DNA from: Thermovibrio sp.
GTDB lineage: Bacteria > Aquificota > Aquificia > Desulfurobacteriales > Desulfurobacteriaceae
Length of the DNA stretch: 52,263 nucleotides
Direction: 5' to 3'
NCBI GenBank assembly: GCA_015488335.1
Contig: WFNZ01000022.1
Coordinates: forward strand, 1 to 52,263
Shown: positions 40,992 through 50,645 of the stretch, in pieces
How the letters are laid out: the number at the start of each line of letters is the position of its first letter
How positions within the stretch are numbered: the stretch's first letter is position 1
Notes under the pieces: model-generated
Seen by the model: only the letters and a program-made list of their open reading frames with translations
The model's database searches: none
What the model was told of the DNA's origin: nothing
Translations under genes and position numbers: made by a program

Positions 40992-42100
40992 TGTGGAAAT
41001 TTTTAACTCTTCTTTTTCTGATTTTTACTTTAAACACTCATGGAGCTGAACCTGAACCAGGAAAGTTCTTTTATACTGTTCAGGTGGCTTCCTTTAAGGA
41101 GATGTCAAAGGCTCAGGAGATTTTAAGGAAGCTTAAAGATCTTCCTTATGCGAGAATCTCTTACAGAAACGGAAGGTATAAGGTAAGAATCGGCTTTTTT
41201 AAATCCTTTTCCGATGCTGAGCGGTTTGTAAACGAAAAACTTAAAGGAAAAATAAAAGATTACTACATAACAAGAATTAGATACTCCCCGAAAAATGTTT
41301 TTTTCGCTCAGTTTAAGTCTACTGTTAAATCAAAACCTAAACATTCTAATCTTCAGAAAAAACCCAAGAGCACCTCTTTGAAAAACCTCGGCAATTCTAA
41401 AAACCAAAAGGTTAAAATCAATAATGCTATCAATATTACATCTAAAAGCCAAGATATAACTGATAAAACGGCCATAAATGAGGAATTAAATGAGCAAATT
41501 TTGAAAAATGCCCAGGAAGAGTTAAAGAAAACCCAGGTCATAATAGAAAAAAATGTGAGTGTAAATGCCAAAAAACAGGAACAAAGAGAGGACAGAGAGT
41601 TTAAAAATAAAAGTGAACTTAAGCCTAAAAACTCTTTATTACGAGGTAAGGATAAATTATTAGAAACTAATAAACCTAGAAATATTCAGAATAGACTTTC
41701 TTCCAGCAGGACAAGTTTAAAGATTGGGGAACTTTTAGTGAAAATTGGCGTTCCTGTTTTAGTTCTGCTTGCTCTTATGGTAATCTTCCTCAGGTTGAAG
41801 AAAAAAAAGGGAGCTCCCCCAAAAGACCTTGAAGAGCTGGTAGCGGAGCTCCTTGAAGAGGAAAGGTGCGGGGAGCTCCTTGAGGCTGTCCTTCCCGCCC
41901 TTCCGTCTCAGCCCGACAACACCTTTTTGAGAAAAGCAGTTGCCGATTGCTATGTAAAACTGGGAAAGCTCCTTGAAGCAGCTTCCATTTACGAGGAAAT
42001 AGCCGAGATACTGAACAGGAAAGGACTTTCTGTTCTTTCTGAGGAATTTAGAAGGAAGGCCGATGAACTCTACGGAAAGGAATTTAAGGGGAGGGGATAA
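40991..42100 (+). CDS. SPOR-domain protein with low-complexity linker, one membrane segment and helical cytoplasmic tail
   Basis: The 369-residue protein starts with a signal peptide (to about residue 19) and a SPOR domain (26-96, Y-T-V-Q-V-A-S-F and Y-K-V-R-I-G-F-F), which binds denuded glycan strands at division sites. Residues 105-240 form a Lys/Asn/Ser-rich disordered linker encoded by strikingly A+T-rich DNA. A membrane segment follows at about 249-270, and then a helical tail with TPR-like pairs (R-K-A-V-A-D-C-Y-V-K-L-G-K). SPOR at the N-terminus outside and repeats inside the cell is the reverse of the usual order. No named family recognised. Confidence 0.75.
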   Translation: MWKFLTLLFLIFTLNTHGAEPEPGKFFYTVQVASFKEMSKAQEILRKLKDLPYARISYRNGRYKVRIGFFKSFSDAERFVNEKLKGKIKDYYITRIRYSPKNVFFAQFKSTVKSKPKHSNLQKKPKSTSLKNLGNSKNQKVKINNAINITSKSQDITDKTAINEELNEQILKNAQEELKKTQVIIEKNVSVNAKKQEQREDREFKNKSELKPKNSLLRGKDKLLETNKPRNIQNRLSSSRTSLKIGELLVKIGVPVLVLLALMVIFLRLKKKKGAPPKDLEELVAELLEEERCGELLEAVLPALPSQPDNTFLRKAVADCYVKLGKLLEAASIYEEIAEILNRKGLSVLSEEFRRKADELYGKEFKGRG

Positions 42101-42108
42101 CCCCTCCC
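42089..42108. terminator. Hairpin between the SPOR gene and ilvC ends
   Basis: GGGAGGGG (42089-42096) pairs with CCCCTCCC (42101-42108) around an ATAA loop that holds the SPOR gene stop codon. The convergent ilvC ends at 42114. T content after the stem is low on both strands, so termination may be partial. Confidence 0.55.
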
Positions 42109-42113
42109 TCGGT

Positions 42114-43130
<1,017 letters not shown>

Positions 43131-43139
43131 CTATATCAA

Positions 43140-43670
43140 TTATTCTTTCTGTTCTCCGAAGGTTTCTCCTTGAAGGGCTCTGACCATTGCAACCCTTCCG
43201 GTTCTCGCCATTTCTCTGATTCCCATAGGTTTGATAAGCTCTAAGAAGGCGTCTACCTGTTCTTCGTCTCCTGTAAGCTCTACCGTGTAGGTATCCTTTG
43301 AAACGTCAACAACCTGGGCTCCGAATATCTCAACTAACCTCATTACCTCTTCTTTCTTCTCAGGTGTTTCAACGTTTACCCGAACGATGAGGAGCTCCCT
43401 GTCAAGCTTCTTCTTATCGGTTAAATCCCTGACCTTGAAGACGTCAATTATTCTCCTGAGCTGCTTTACTATCTGTTCTATCGTGTGCTCGTCTCCCTTG
43501 GCTACCATAGTAATTCTTGAAATGCTGGGGTCTTCAGTGTGGCCGACGTTCAGGCTCTCTATGTTGTATCCCCTTGAGCTAAAGAGCTCTATTATCCTTG
43601 CGAGGGCTCCCGGCTGATTCTCTACTAAAACGCTGATTATGTGCTTCCTCTGTTCGCACTTTCTATCCAT
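43140..43670 (-). CDS. ilvN: Acetolactate synthase small (regulatory) subunit
   Basis: The 176-residue protein has an N-terminal ACT domain (I-S-V-L-V-E-N-Q-P-G-A-L-A-R-I near 12) that binds valine for feedback control. The second ACT-like half (R-E-L-L-I-V-R-V-N, G-A-Q-V-V-D-V) is also intact. It stabilises and regulates IlvB, encoded just upstream with a 9-base gap. A charged tail of about 15 residues ends the chain. Confidence 0.95.
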   Translation of the reverse strand: MDRKCEQRKHIISVLVENQPGALARIIELFSSRGYNIESLNVGHTEDPSISRITMVAKGDEHTIEQIVKQLRRIIDVFKVRDLTDKKKLDRELLIVRVNVETPEKKEEVMRLVEIFGAQVVDVSKDTYTVELTGDEEQVDAFLELIKPMGIREMARTGRVAMVRALQGETFGEQKE

Positions 43671-43679
43671 AGCAACCTC

Positions 43680-45419
43680 TTAAACGGCTTTCTTCTCCTT
43701 CTTCTTACCGTAGCTTGGGAGTATCATCTCGTGGAGAGCTCCCCCCGGAGGAACCATCGGGAAGACGTCCTCTTCCCTGTCAACGATAAAGTCTATAACA
43801 ACGGGCCTGTCGTCTATGGCCATCGCCTCTTTAAGAACGGCCTCAACTTCTGCAGGCTTAGTTGCCCTCAGTCCAACTCCTCCCATTGCCTCAACAAGCT
43901 TCACAAAGTCCGGCTGAACGTCTAAGTGAACCTGGGAGTAGTTCTTCTGGTAGAAGATTCCCTGCCACTGGCGGACCATTCCCAAAAAGCCGTTGTTTAT
44001 GATTGCAACCTTAATGGGGATGTTGTAGTGGACTGCCGTAACTATCTCCTGCATGTTCATCTGGAAGGAGCCGTCTCCTGAGATGCAGAAGACAGTTTTG
44101 TCCGGCCTTCCAACCTTTGCCCCTATTGCCGCAGGAACTCCAAAGCCCATCGTTCCAAGGCCGCCGGAGGTTATCAGCTGCCTGGGGAAACTGAACCTGT
44201 AGTACTGGGCAACCCACATCTGGTGCTGTCCAACGTCTGTTGTTATAACTGCTTCCCCCTTCGTAACTTCCCATATCTTCTCTATTACAAACTGGGGCTT
44301 TATCACTCTGTCGCTGGGCTCGTACCAGAGCGGATACCTCTCCTTCCAGCTCCTCACCTTCAGTATCCACTTCTCGCGAACGGCGTAGAACTCCCTGTTC
44401 TTGGCTACCTGCTTTTCAACTTCGGGGAGGAGCTCCTCCATGACCAGCTTCGCGTCTCCGACTATCGGGATGTCAACTGCCCTGTTCTTTCCAATCTCTG
44501 CACTGTCTATGTCTATGTGGATTACTTTAGCGTTTGGAGCAAACTCTGAGAGCTTCCCTGTAACCCTGTCGTCAAACCTTGCACCTATTGCAACTATCAG
44601 GTCGCTTTCTTGAATGGCCATGTTGGCGGCGTAGGTTCCGTGCATTCCCAACATTCCTAAGAAGAACGGGTGGTTTCCAGGAACTGCCGTTAACCCCATA
44701 AGGGTTGCCGCCATAGGTATGTTTGCAACCTCTGCCATCTTTACAACAAGGTCTGAAGCTCCGGAAGAGACGACACCGCCCCCTATGTAGAGGATGGGCC
44801 TTTCGGCAGAGGCTATCGCCTTTGCAGCCCTCTTTATCTGGCCGGGATGTCCTTTTAGAACGGGCTTGTAGCTCCTTATCTGAACAGGAGTTTTATACTC
44901 TTCCTCAAAGAAGTCTGTTATCTCCCTCGTAACGTCTTTTGGAAGGTCAACTAAGACTACTCCCGGCCTTCCCGTTCTTGCTATGTGGAATGCCTTTTTT
45001 ACCGTATCTGCAAGGTCTTTCACGTCTTTCACAAGAAAGTTGTGCTTCGTTATAGGCCTCGTTATTCCAACTGTATCAACTTCCTGAAAGGCGTCGTTTC
45101 CAATCATGTAGGTTGGAACGTTTCCCGTGAAGGCAACGACGGGAACAGAGTCTATCTGGGCCGTTGCAAGGCCTGTAACAAGGTTTGTTGCCCCAGGGCC
45201 GGAAGTTGCGAAGCAAACCCCGACCTTTCCCGTTGCCCTTGCATAGCCGTCGGCTGCGTGGGCTGCTCCCTGTTCATGGCGGGTGAGGTAGTGTTTAAGA
45301 GGTGAGAAGGGGAGCCTGTCGTAGATGTCTAAGACAGCTCCTCCGGGGTATCCAAATATCTTTTCAACTCCTTCAAGTTCTAAAGCTCTCAGGAGAATCT
45401 CTGCACCGGAAAGTTTCAT
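43680..45419 (-). CDS. ilvB: Acetolactate synthase large subunit
   Basis: The 579-residue ThDP enzyme condenses pyruvate units. It has the catalytic Glu region H-E-Q-G-A-A-H-A-A-D-G-Y near 46-57, the central FAD domain and the ThDP motif G-D-G-S-F-Q-M-N...I-N-N near 435-465. An open frame reaches 45458, but the ATG at 45419 has AGGAGG six bases upstream and gives the usual K-L-S-G-A-E-I-L start. It opens the ilvB-ilvN-ilvC operon. A leader attenuator peptide is not evident in the short divergent region upstream. Confidence 0.96.
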   Translation of the reverse strand: MKLSGAEILLRALELEGVEKIFGYPGGAVLDIYDRLPFSPLKHYLTRHEQGAAHAADGYARATGKVGVCFATSGPGATNLVTGLATAQIDSVPVVAFTGNVPTYMIGNDAFQEVDTVGITRPITKHNFLVKDVKDLADTVKKAFHIARTGRPGVVLVDLPKDVTREITDFFEEEYKTPVQIRSYKPVLKGHPGQIKRAAKAIASAERPILYIGGGVVSSGASDLVVKMAEVANIPMAATLMGLTAVPGNHPFFLGMLGMHGTYAANMAIQESDLIVAIGARFDDRVTGKLSEFAPNAKVIHIDIDSAEIGKNRAVDIPIVGDAKLVMEELLPEVEKQVAKNREFYAVREKWILKVRSWKERYPLWYEPSDRVIKPQFVIEKIWEVTKGEAVITTDVGQHQMWVAQYYRFSFPRQLITSGGLGTMGFGVPAAIGAKVGRPDKTVFCISGDGSFQMNMQEIVTAVHYNIPIKVAIINNGFLGMVRQWQGIFYQKNYSQVHLDVQPDFVKLVEAMGGVGLRATKPAEVEAVLKEAMAIDDRPVVIDFIVDREEDVFPMVPPGGALHEMILPSYGKKKEKKAV

Positions 45420-45468
45420 TACGTTCCTCCTGCTTCGTGTAATTGGGAATGATAGCACAACGGTCGTT

Positions 45469-45507
45469 TCCCTCCTATATTGAGTTTCACTCTCAGTAGA
45501 GGAGGGA
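45469..45507 (+). promoter_or_regulatory. Leader hairpin covering the ribosome site of the pabB-type gene
   Basis: TCCCTCCT (45469-45476) is perfectly complementary to AGGAGGGA (45500-45507), with an inner TGAG/CTCA pairing (45481-45484 with 45492-45495). The 3-prime arm is the Shine-Dalgarno sequence of the gene starting at 45514, so folding would hide it. If the transcript includes 45469, this could be a translational switch. The same sequence lies upstream of divergent ilvB. Confidence 0.45.
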
Positions 45508-45513
45508 TAGCCC

Positions 45514-46800
45514 TTGAGGATTGAGCCTTTAGCTTATAGGGAACCTGAGAGGGTTTTCCTGTCACTCTCTAAAGCCGGTTACCCTGTTAAACTCTTTCTT
45601 GACTCTGCTAACGTTAACAGGAAAACCGGCAGGTTCTCTGTTATCTGTGTAGGGATTGAAGATGAGCTAATTTTAAGGGATAACCCGGAAGTTTTTGAGG
45701 AACTCCACCTCTTTTACACAAAGTATGTTGAAAAGTACCGGGTTGAAAGCCTGCCCTTTGGAATCTACGGCTACGTCTCTTACGATGCCAACCGTTTTAT
45801 AGAGAACGTTCCCTCTCCTTACGTTGACGATTTAGTGATGCCCGACGTCCACTTCTTCCTTCCGAAGCAGACCTTAATCTTTGACAACTTGAAAAAGAAG
45901 GCCTATCTGATTTCCCTTGAGGGTGGTTTAGAGATTGATAAGCTGCCTGAATATTCTCAGGAAGAGTACTCTTCCGTCTTTTATAAGACCAATATGAGTA
46001 AAGATTACTTCACCTGTGCCGTTGAGAAGATAAAGGACTACATAGCCTCTGGCGACTCATTTCAGGTTAACTTCTCTCAGAGGATAGATGTTCTTTTTGA
46101 CGGGAGTTTTACAGAGCTCTACAGAAGACTCAGGGAGTTAAACCCTTCTCCCTTCTCCTTTTTCTTCCAGCTTGGGGAGTTTACTGCTGTCTCCTGCTCT
46201 CCGGAAAGGCTTGTCAGGGTGGAGGGTAGCATTGTTGAGACACGACCAATAGCGGGAACCAGAAGGAGGGGAAAGACGGCTAAAGAAGACAAAGAGCTTG
46301 AGAGGGAGCTCTTTCTTTCAGAAAAAGAGAGGGCAGAACACGTGATGCTTGTAGACCTTGAGAGGAACGACCTTGGGAGGATATGCAGGTATGGAACAGT
46401 TGAGGTTGATGAGCTTATGGTTCCAGAGTACTACTCCCACGTTATCCATATCGTTTCAAACGTTAGAGGAGTTTTGAAAGAAGGAGTTAGAAACGTTGAC
46501 GTTTTAAAAGCTATGTTTCCCGGGGGAACGATAACGGGAGCTCCCAAAGTTAGAACAATGGAAATTATCGCCGAGCTTGAGCCGACCCGGAGAGCTCTCT
46601 ATACAGGTTCCGTTGGCTATATGGCCTTTAACGGCAGTATGGACTTTAACATCGTTATTAGAACACTTCTTTTCAAGGGGAATCTTGGGACTCTTCAAGT
46701 TGGAGCCGGAATCGTTTGGGATTCGGTTCCAGAGAGGGAGTTTGAGGAGACCCTCCACAAAGGAAGGGCCCTTCTTGAGTCCCTTGGGGTAGAGTTCTGA
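45514..46800 (+). CDS. pabB: Chorismate-binding enzyme, aminodeoxychorismate synthase or anthranilate synthase component I
   Basis: The 428-residue protein has the TrpE/PabB catalytic domain: [14 protein letters not shown] near 182-195, [15 protein letters not shown] (241-249, Ala247), [12 protein letters not shown], and [11 protein letters not shown] lysine in P-I-K-G-T marks many PabB enzymes; the alanine here is seen in TrpE and in other PabB proteins. The length (shorter than typical TrpE of about 500) and absence of trpG nearby make PabB slightly more likely. Start is TTG at 45514 with GGAGGG upstream. Confidence 0.85.
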   Translation: MRIEPLAYREPERVFLSLSKAGYPVKLFLDSANVNRKTGRFSVICVGIEDELILRDNPEVFEELHLFYTKYVEKYRVESLPFGIYGYVSYDANRFIENVPSPYVDDLVMPDVHFFLPKQTLIFDNLKKKAYLISLEGGLEIDKLPEYSQEEYSSVFYKTNMSKDYFTCAVEKIKDYIASGDSFQVNFSQRIDVLFDGSFTELYRRLRELNPSPFSFFFQLGEFTAVSCSPERLVRVEGSIVETRPIAGTRRRGKTAKEDKELERELFLSEKERAEHVMLVDLERNDLGRICRYGTVEVDELMVPEYYSHVIHIVSNVRGVLKEGVRNVDVLKAMFPGGTITGAPKVRTMEIIAELEPTRRALYTGSVGYMAFNGSMDFNIVIRTLLFKGNLGTLQVGAGIVWDSVPEREFEETLHKGRALLESLGVEF

Positions 46801-47034
46801 CTACTGTTCCTCTTCTGTTTCCTCTTCCCCTTTTCTCTTTGTAGGTTCAAGGAGCTGTGCAAGTTCGGCAACTGTTGAGTTTTCAAGCTTCTCTTCAACA
46901 ATAAGCCTTATGAGTCTGTTAAGTTTTTGCTCGTTGTTGCCTGCAACTCCTAAGAGGATGAAGTAGAGCCTTTTGGGTATAGAGAGACGAACAATTCTGT
47001 TGGCCCTTTTTCCTGCTTTTCTTCCTCTTGCCAT
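46801..47034 (-). CDS. Small ribbon-helix-helix-like DNA-binding protein
   Basis: The 77-residue basic protein has a beta strand (R-I-V-R-L-S-I-P, residues 13-20), a first helix (K-R-L-Y-F-I-L-L-G-V-A), a G-N-N turn, and a second helix (K-L-N-R-L-I-R-L-I-V-E-E-K-L), which is the ribbon-helix-helix layout. An acidic tail ends it. The N-terminal 12 residues are strongly positive. The ATG has GGAGG upstream. Its stop is exactly adjacent to the convergent pabB stop. It is 60 bases after kdsD. Target unknown. Confidence 0.7.
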   Translation of the reverse strand: MARGRKAGKRANRIVRLSIPKRLYFILLGVAGNNEQKLNRLIRLIVEEKLENSTVAELAQLLEPTKRKGEEETEEEQ

Positions 47035-47094
47035 TTTATCCTCCAGAATTTCTGTTTGTTTGTAACTATTCTATCACAAAATTCAGCTTCTGCT

Positions 47095-48057
47095 TTAAAA
47101 ACCGAGTATTCTTCGACCTAAAATATCGTGTAGATGAATGATACCTTCTACTTTTCCTTCCTGGTTAACTATGGGAAGAACGGTTATTTTGTTTTCTTCC
47201 ATGATTTTTAAAGCTTCTTCTGCAAATAGGTTTCCATCAATAACTTTTGGTTTTTCTGTCATTATCTCTTCTGCTTTTGACTCAAGACCAAATCCGTTTT
47301 CAAAAGCCCTTCTCAGATCACCGTCGGTTATTATTCCTATGAGTTTCCCTTCTTCATCCACAACGAGAGTTGCTCCTAATTTTTTTGAAGAGATTTCGTA
47401 GATTACCTCTTTTACCGATGTCTCAGGTTTTACTTTCGGTATTTCGTTTCCTTTTCTCATTAGTTCTTTTACTTTAGAGAGCCTCACCCCCAGTTTTCCC
47501 CCTGGATGGAGTCGTTTAAAGTCTTGATTGGTAAAACCTTTTAGTTTTATAAGCACGGCTGCAATGGCGTCTCCTATGGCTAAGGTGGCAGTTGTTGACG
47601 TTGTTGGAGCAAGGTTTAAAGGACAGGCCTCTTTATCAACGTGGAGGTTTAAAACTACATCTGAGAGCTTTGCAAGTGATGATTTCGGATTACTGGTTAT
47701 GGCAATTACCGGTATTCCAAAACTTTTTATTATGGGAATTATGGAGAGGAGCTCCTCCGTCTCTCCGCTGTTTGAAACGGCAATTACCGTATCCTCTCCT
47801 TTAACCATTCCAAGGTCTCCGTGGGCTGCATCTGTTGGGTGGAGGAAGAAGGCGGGAGTTCCTGTGCTTGAGAGTGTTGCTGCTATCTTCTTGCAGATGA
47901 GCCCCGATTTCCCAACACCTGTTAAAACAACTCTTCCTTTTGTTTTTAGAAGGAGCTCCACAGCCTTTACAAAGTTCTCATCAAGCCTCTCTGCCAGCCG
48001 TTTTAATGCTTCTGCCTCTTCCTCTATTACTCTTTTCCCCTCTTTCAGTATCTCCAT
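47095..48057 (-). CDS. kdsD: Arabinose 5-phosphate isomerase
   Basis: The 320-residue protein has a SIS domain (G-V-G-K-S-G-L-I near 47, S-S-T-G-T-P-A-F-F, S-N-S-G-E-T-E-E-L near 95, A-P-T-T-S-T-T near 150) followed by two CBS domains (205-320). It supplies arabinose 5-phosphate for KDO, so with gmhA it indicates an LPS outer membrane. The ATG has AGGAGG five bases upstream and lies 77 bases inside the upstream M48 gene. Confidence 0.93.
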   Translation of the reverse strand: MEILKEGKRVIEEEAEALKRLAERLDENFVKAVELLLKTKGRVVLTGVGKSGLICKKIAATLSSTGTPAFFLHPTDAAHGDLGMVKGEDTVIAVSNSGETEELLSIIPIIKSFGIPVIAITSNPKSSLAKLSDVVLNLHVDKEACPLNLAPTTSTTATLAIGDAIAAVLIKLKGFTNQDFKRLHPGGKLGVRLSKVKELMRKGNEIPKVKPETSVKEVIYEISSKKLGATLVVDEEGKLIGIITDGDLRRAFENGFGLESKAEEIMTEKPKVIDGNLFAEEALKIMEENKITVLPIVNQEGKVEGIIHLHDILGRRILGF

Positions 48058-48868
48058 TAAGCCTCCTGAGGACTTTCTCTCTGTACCTCTCTTCGTTAAA
48101 CGGATTCTTTAGCCATTTCTTCGGAAACGTCCTTATCCAGCGGTTAAGGTTCCTTATTCTTTTCTGATTGGTAGGATGGTCCATAAAGAGCTCTGTTATT
48201 CCTGAAGGTTTGAACTTCATCAATTTATCCAGTATCTCAAGAGTCTCTATTGAAGCAACCGGGTTCCAGCCTGCTTTACCGGTAAAGTAGGCTCCCATCT
48301 CGTCAGCTTCCATCTCTTCTTTTCTGCTGTATCCTGCAAGGACTATCTGATACAGGACTTTTATTACTTCAAGCTCTGTCTGAGAAACCTCTTTTCCTCC
48401 TAAGGTGAGAGAGAGGAGGAAGTTAATTCCATAAATTACTTGAAGCCTTCTGATGGCGTGTCTTCCAACTATGTGTCCCGTTTCGTGTCCTAAAACGAAG
48501 GCAAGGTCTGCTTCATTTTTTAGGTGTTTTAAAAGGCCTGTGTAAACGTAAACCCAACCCCCGGGCAGGGAGAATGCATTGAGTTCAGGACTCTCTATTA
48601 CTTTGTAGTGGTAGGTTATGTCGTACCTTCCCGAAACTGCAGCTATTTTCTGCCCTACCCAGTTTACGTAGTTGTTTATTACCGGGTCTTTGCACATTAC
48701 CGAGCGGCTTTCAACCTGCCGGGCGGTAGCTCTACCCAGTGCAACTTCTTCGGATGTGGGAATGAGAATCAGAGATTTCTCTCCGAAAGGAGAGGTTCTA
48801 ACAACACCACAGGCGAAGGAAAAGAGCGTTAAAACGAGGACTGGTAGCAAAACATATATTCTTTTCAT
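47981..48868 (-). CDS. M48-family metalloprotease, lipoprotein
   Basis: The 295-residue protein has a lipoprotein signal (lipobox S-F-A-C, Cys20) and an M48 peptidase domain with the zinc motif H-E-T-G-H (near residue 128) and the third ligand region E-E-M-E-A-D-E near 185. A D-H-P-T-N-Q-K-R-I segment follows near 232. It belongs with LoiP/YcaL-type periplasmic proteases that act in outer-membrane protein quality control. Its last 25 codons overlap the kdsD start and yield a basic low-complexity tail, likely a by-product of the overlap. It is divergent from rpoN with 29 bases between. Confidence 0.9.
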   Translation of the reverse strand: MKRIYVLLPVLVLTLFSFACGVVRTSPFGEKSLILIPTSEEVALGRATARQVESRSVMCKDPVINNYVNWVGQKIAAVSGRYDITYHYKVIESPELNAFSLPGGWVYVYTGLLKHLKNEADLAFVLGHETGHIVGRHAIRRLQVIYGINFLLSLTLGGKEVSQTELEVIKVLYQIVLAGYSRKEEMEADEMGAYFTGKAGWNPVASIETLEILDKLMKFKPSGITELFMDHPTNQKRIRNLNRWIRTFPKKWLKNPFNEERYREKVLRRLNGDTERGEKSNRGRGRSIKTAGREA

Positions 48869-48897
48869 GGCAGAAAAATTTTACTACGGAGAAAGAT

Positions 48898-50196
48898 TTG
48901 AGGCAGCAGTTTGAGTTAAACGTTAACCTGACACAGCAGCTGAAACTTACTCCTTCTATTGTTTTAAAGCTTCACCTTCTTCAGCTTCCCCTTGTTTCTC
49001 TGGAAGAATTCTTGAAGAACGAGATAGAAACAAATCCCCTTATTGAGGTTGAGGAGGAAGAACTCTCTGTCCAGAAAACAGAAAAGGAGACCAGTTCGGA
49101 TGAAAGCTTTGATTTTGTTTTTGAGGGAGGGAACCTGTTTATTTCAGAGGAAAATGAAAGAGAGGTTTTTCCTTTTAGAGAGAGCATTTACGATAAGCTG
49201 AAACGTCAGGTTTTGCTGGAGTTTGATGGACTGGATAGAGATGTTGCCCTTTACATCCTTGAAAACCTTGATTTTAGAGGATTTCTTCTTGTCCCAGAGG
49301 ATGAGATATCTTCCCGTTTTGGAATTTCTCCTGAGAGAGTCAGAAAAGTTAGGGAGAGGTTCAAAAGGCTTACGCCGGTTGGATGTGGTTCCTACTCAAT
49401 TGGGGAGCTCCTTCAGGTTCAGCTTGAAGAGATGGGAGCTCCCCAGAAACTTATAGATTCTCTCTCTTTTCTTGAGTTTATTTCGTCACCTTCAACTTTC
49501 ATGTTGAAGTCTAGTCTGACAAAAGAAGAGTTTGAAGAGCTCCTCTCTTACCTAAAGCGGTGTGATACCCGTCCCGGTGAAGGTGGAGAGTTTAACACTG
49601 CCGTTAAACCCGATGCAAAGGTGTGGCTTAGTAGAGATGGAGATATAAGAGTGGAAGTCCTGCTTCCAAAATATTTCAACTTTAGGATAAACAGCTACTA
49701 CCTTAAACACGCTGCCAGAGAAGAGCTTAAAAAGTTTATCAAGGAGAAGTACCAGAGAGCTCTCTGGCTCAAAAAGGCCATAGACCAGCGGAGAGAGACC
49801 TTAGAGAGGGTTTTGAAAGAGCTATTTAACAGGCAGAAAGAGTTTTTAAAGGACGGGAAAACCTTAAAGCCGGTTACCCTTTCAGAGATAGCCTCTTCCC
49901 TATCCATTCATGAGTCAACAGTGAGCAGGGCTTTAAAAGATAAGCTGATAGAGACGCCCTTTGGAGTCTATCCTGCTGCTTTCTTCCTCAGCAGACAGGT
50001 TGCATCTTCCCACCAGGAAGAGGTTAAAAAAGCAATTAGAAAGATAATTGAGGGTGAAGATAAGAGAAGACCTTACAGCGACAGCAAAATAGCGGAGCTC
50101 CTTAAAGAGAAAGGTTTTAAAGTTGCCAGAAGAACCGTGGCAAAGTATCGGGAAGAGATGGGAATTCCTGCAGCTTCTAAAAGGAGGGTTAAGTGA
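48898..50196 (+). CDS. rpoN: RNA polymerase sigma-54 factor
   Basis: The 432-residue protein starts with the region I pattern L-T-Q-Q-L-K-L-T-P and contains an acidic region II (about 50-75). The C-terminal part has a helix-turn-helix (S-E-I-A-S-S-L-S-I-H-E-S-T-V-S-R near 330-345) and the RpoN box A-R-R-T-V-A-K-Y-R-E at 410-419. The start is TTG at 48898 with CGGAGA upstream. It is slightly short compared with the usual 470 residues. It overlaps a PsiE-like gene by four bases and precedes glnE, fitting nitrogen control. Confidence 0.96.
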   Translation: MRQQFELNVNLTQQLKLTPSIVLKLHLLQLPLVSLEEFLKNEIETNPLIEVEEEELSVQKTEKETSSDESFDFVFEGGNLFISEENEREVFPFRESIYDKLKRQVLLEFDGLDRDVALYILENLDFRGFLLVPEDEISSRFGISPERVRKVRERFKRLTPVGCGSYSIGELLQVQLEEMGAPQKLIDSLSFLEFISSPSTFMLKSSLTKEEFEELLSYLKRCDTRPGEGGEFNTAVKPDAKVWLSRDGDIRVEVLLPKYFNFRINSYYLKHAAREELKKFIKEKYQRALWLKKAIDQRRETLERVLKELFNRQKEFLKDGKTLKPVTLSEIASSLSIHESTVSRALKDKLIETPFGVYPAAFFLSRQVASSHQEEVKKAIRKIIEGEDKRRPYSDSKIAELLKEKGFKVARRTVAKYREEMGIPAASKRRVK

Positions 50197-50645
50197 GAAT
50201 AGAGACTCCAGATAAAATGGAGTTAATAGGAACGAGAAGTTATAAGTTTCTTCAGAAGATTGTCCAATTTATGAGATTTATATTTATTTCTGTTCTTACA
50301 ATATATCTTGTTTTTTGCCTTTTAAGTCTTATAGAAAGGCTTTACTCAGTAATAAAAGTAAATAATTATATTTTGACTTTTACTCGGATGAGAGATTTCC
50401 TTACAGATGCTCTCTTCGTTTTAATTGTTATTGATTTTATATCGGCAATGTTTTATCAGAAGAGGATTCACTACGTTTTATCTCTCCTTGAAATAGGTTT
50501 TATCGTTGTTACGAGGAAGCTCATACTTCTTTCTCCTGAACCTCAGAATGCCCACCTTATTTTCGTCCTTACCTTTGCATCTGCTCTCTTTTTCGTTCTT
50601 ATTTTTTATTTCTATAAAGTCACGGGAAGGTTGAGGAAGGCGTGA
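50193..50645 (+). CDS. Small four-helix membrane protein, PsiE-like
   Basis: The 150-residue protein has four predicted membrane segments (about 27-48, 67-88, 94-112 and 122-143) and a layout like phosphate-starvation-inducible PsiE proteins, including a short R-K-L-I-L-L segment before the last helices. The match is by pattern. It is encoded in A+T-rich DNA relative to rpoN and glnE and overlaps both by four bases (GTGA at each end), so it is translated in step with them. AGGAGGG precedes the GTG start. Confidence 0.7.
   Translation: MRIETPDKMELIGTRSYKFLQKIVQFMRFIFISVLTIYLVFCLLSLIERLYSVIKVNNYILTFTRMRDFLTDALFVLIVIDFISAMFYQKRIHYVLSLLEIGFIVVTRKLILLSPEPQNAHLIFVLTFASALFFVLIFYFYKVTGRLRKA

Noticed and set aside
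41340-41720. A+T-rich stretch in the SPOR gene as foreign or inserted DNA
   Set aside because: It is in frame and encodes a Lys/Asn/Ser linker. Disordered linkers of this composition are necessarily A+T-rich, and no repeats or insertion ends flank it.
45420-45513. Branched-chain amino-acid leader peptide (attenuator) before ilvB
   Set aside because: The divergent gap is about 95 bases and has no short frame rich in Leu, Val or Ile codons on the minus strand.
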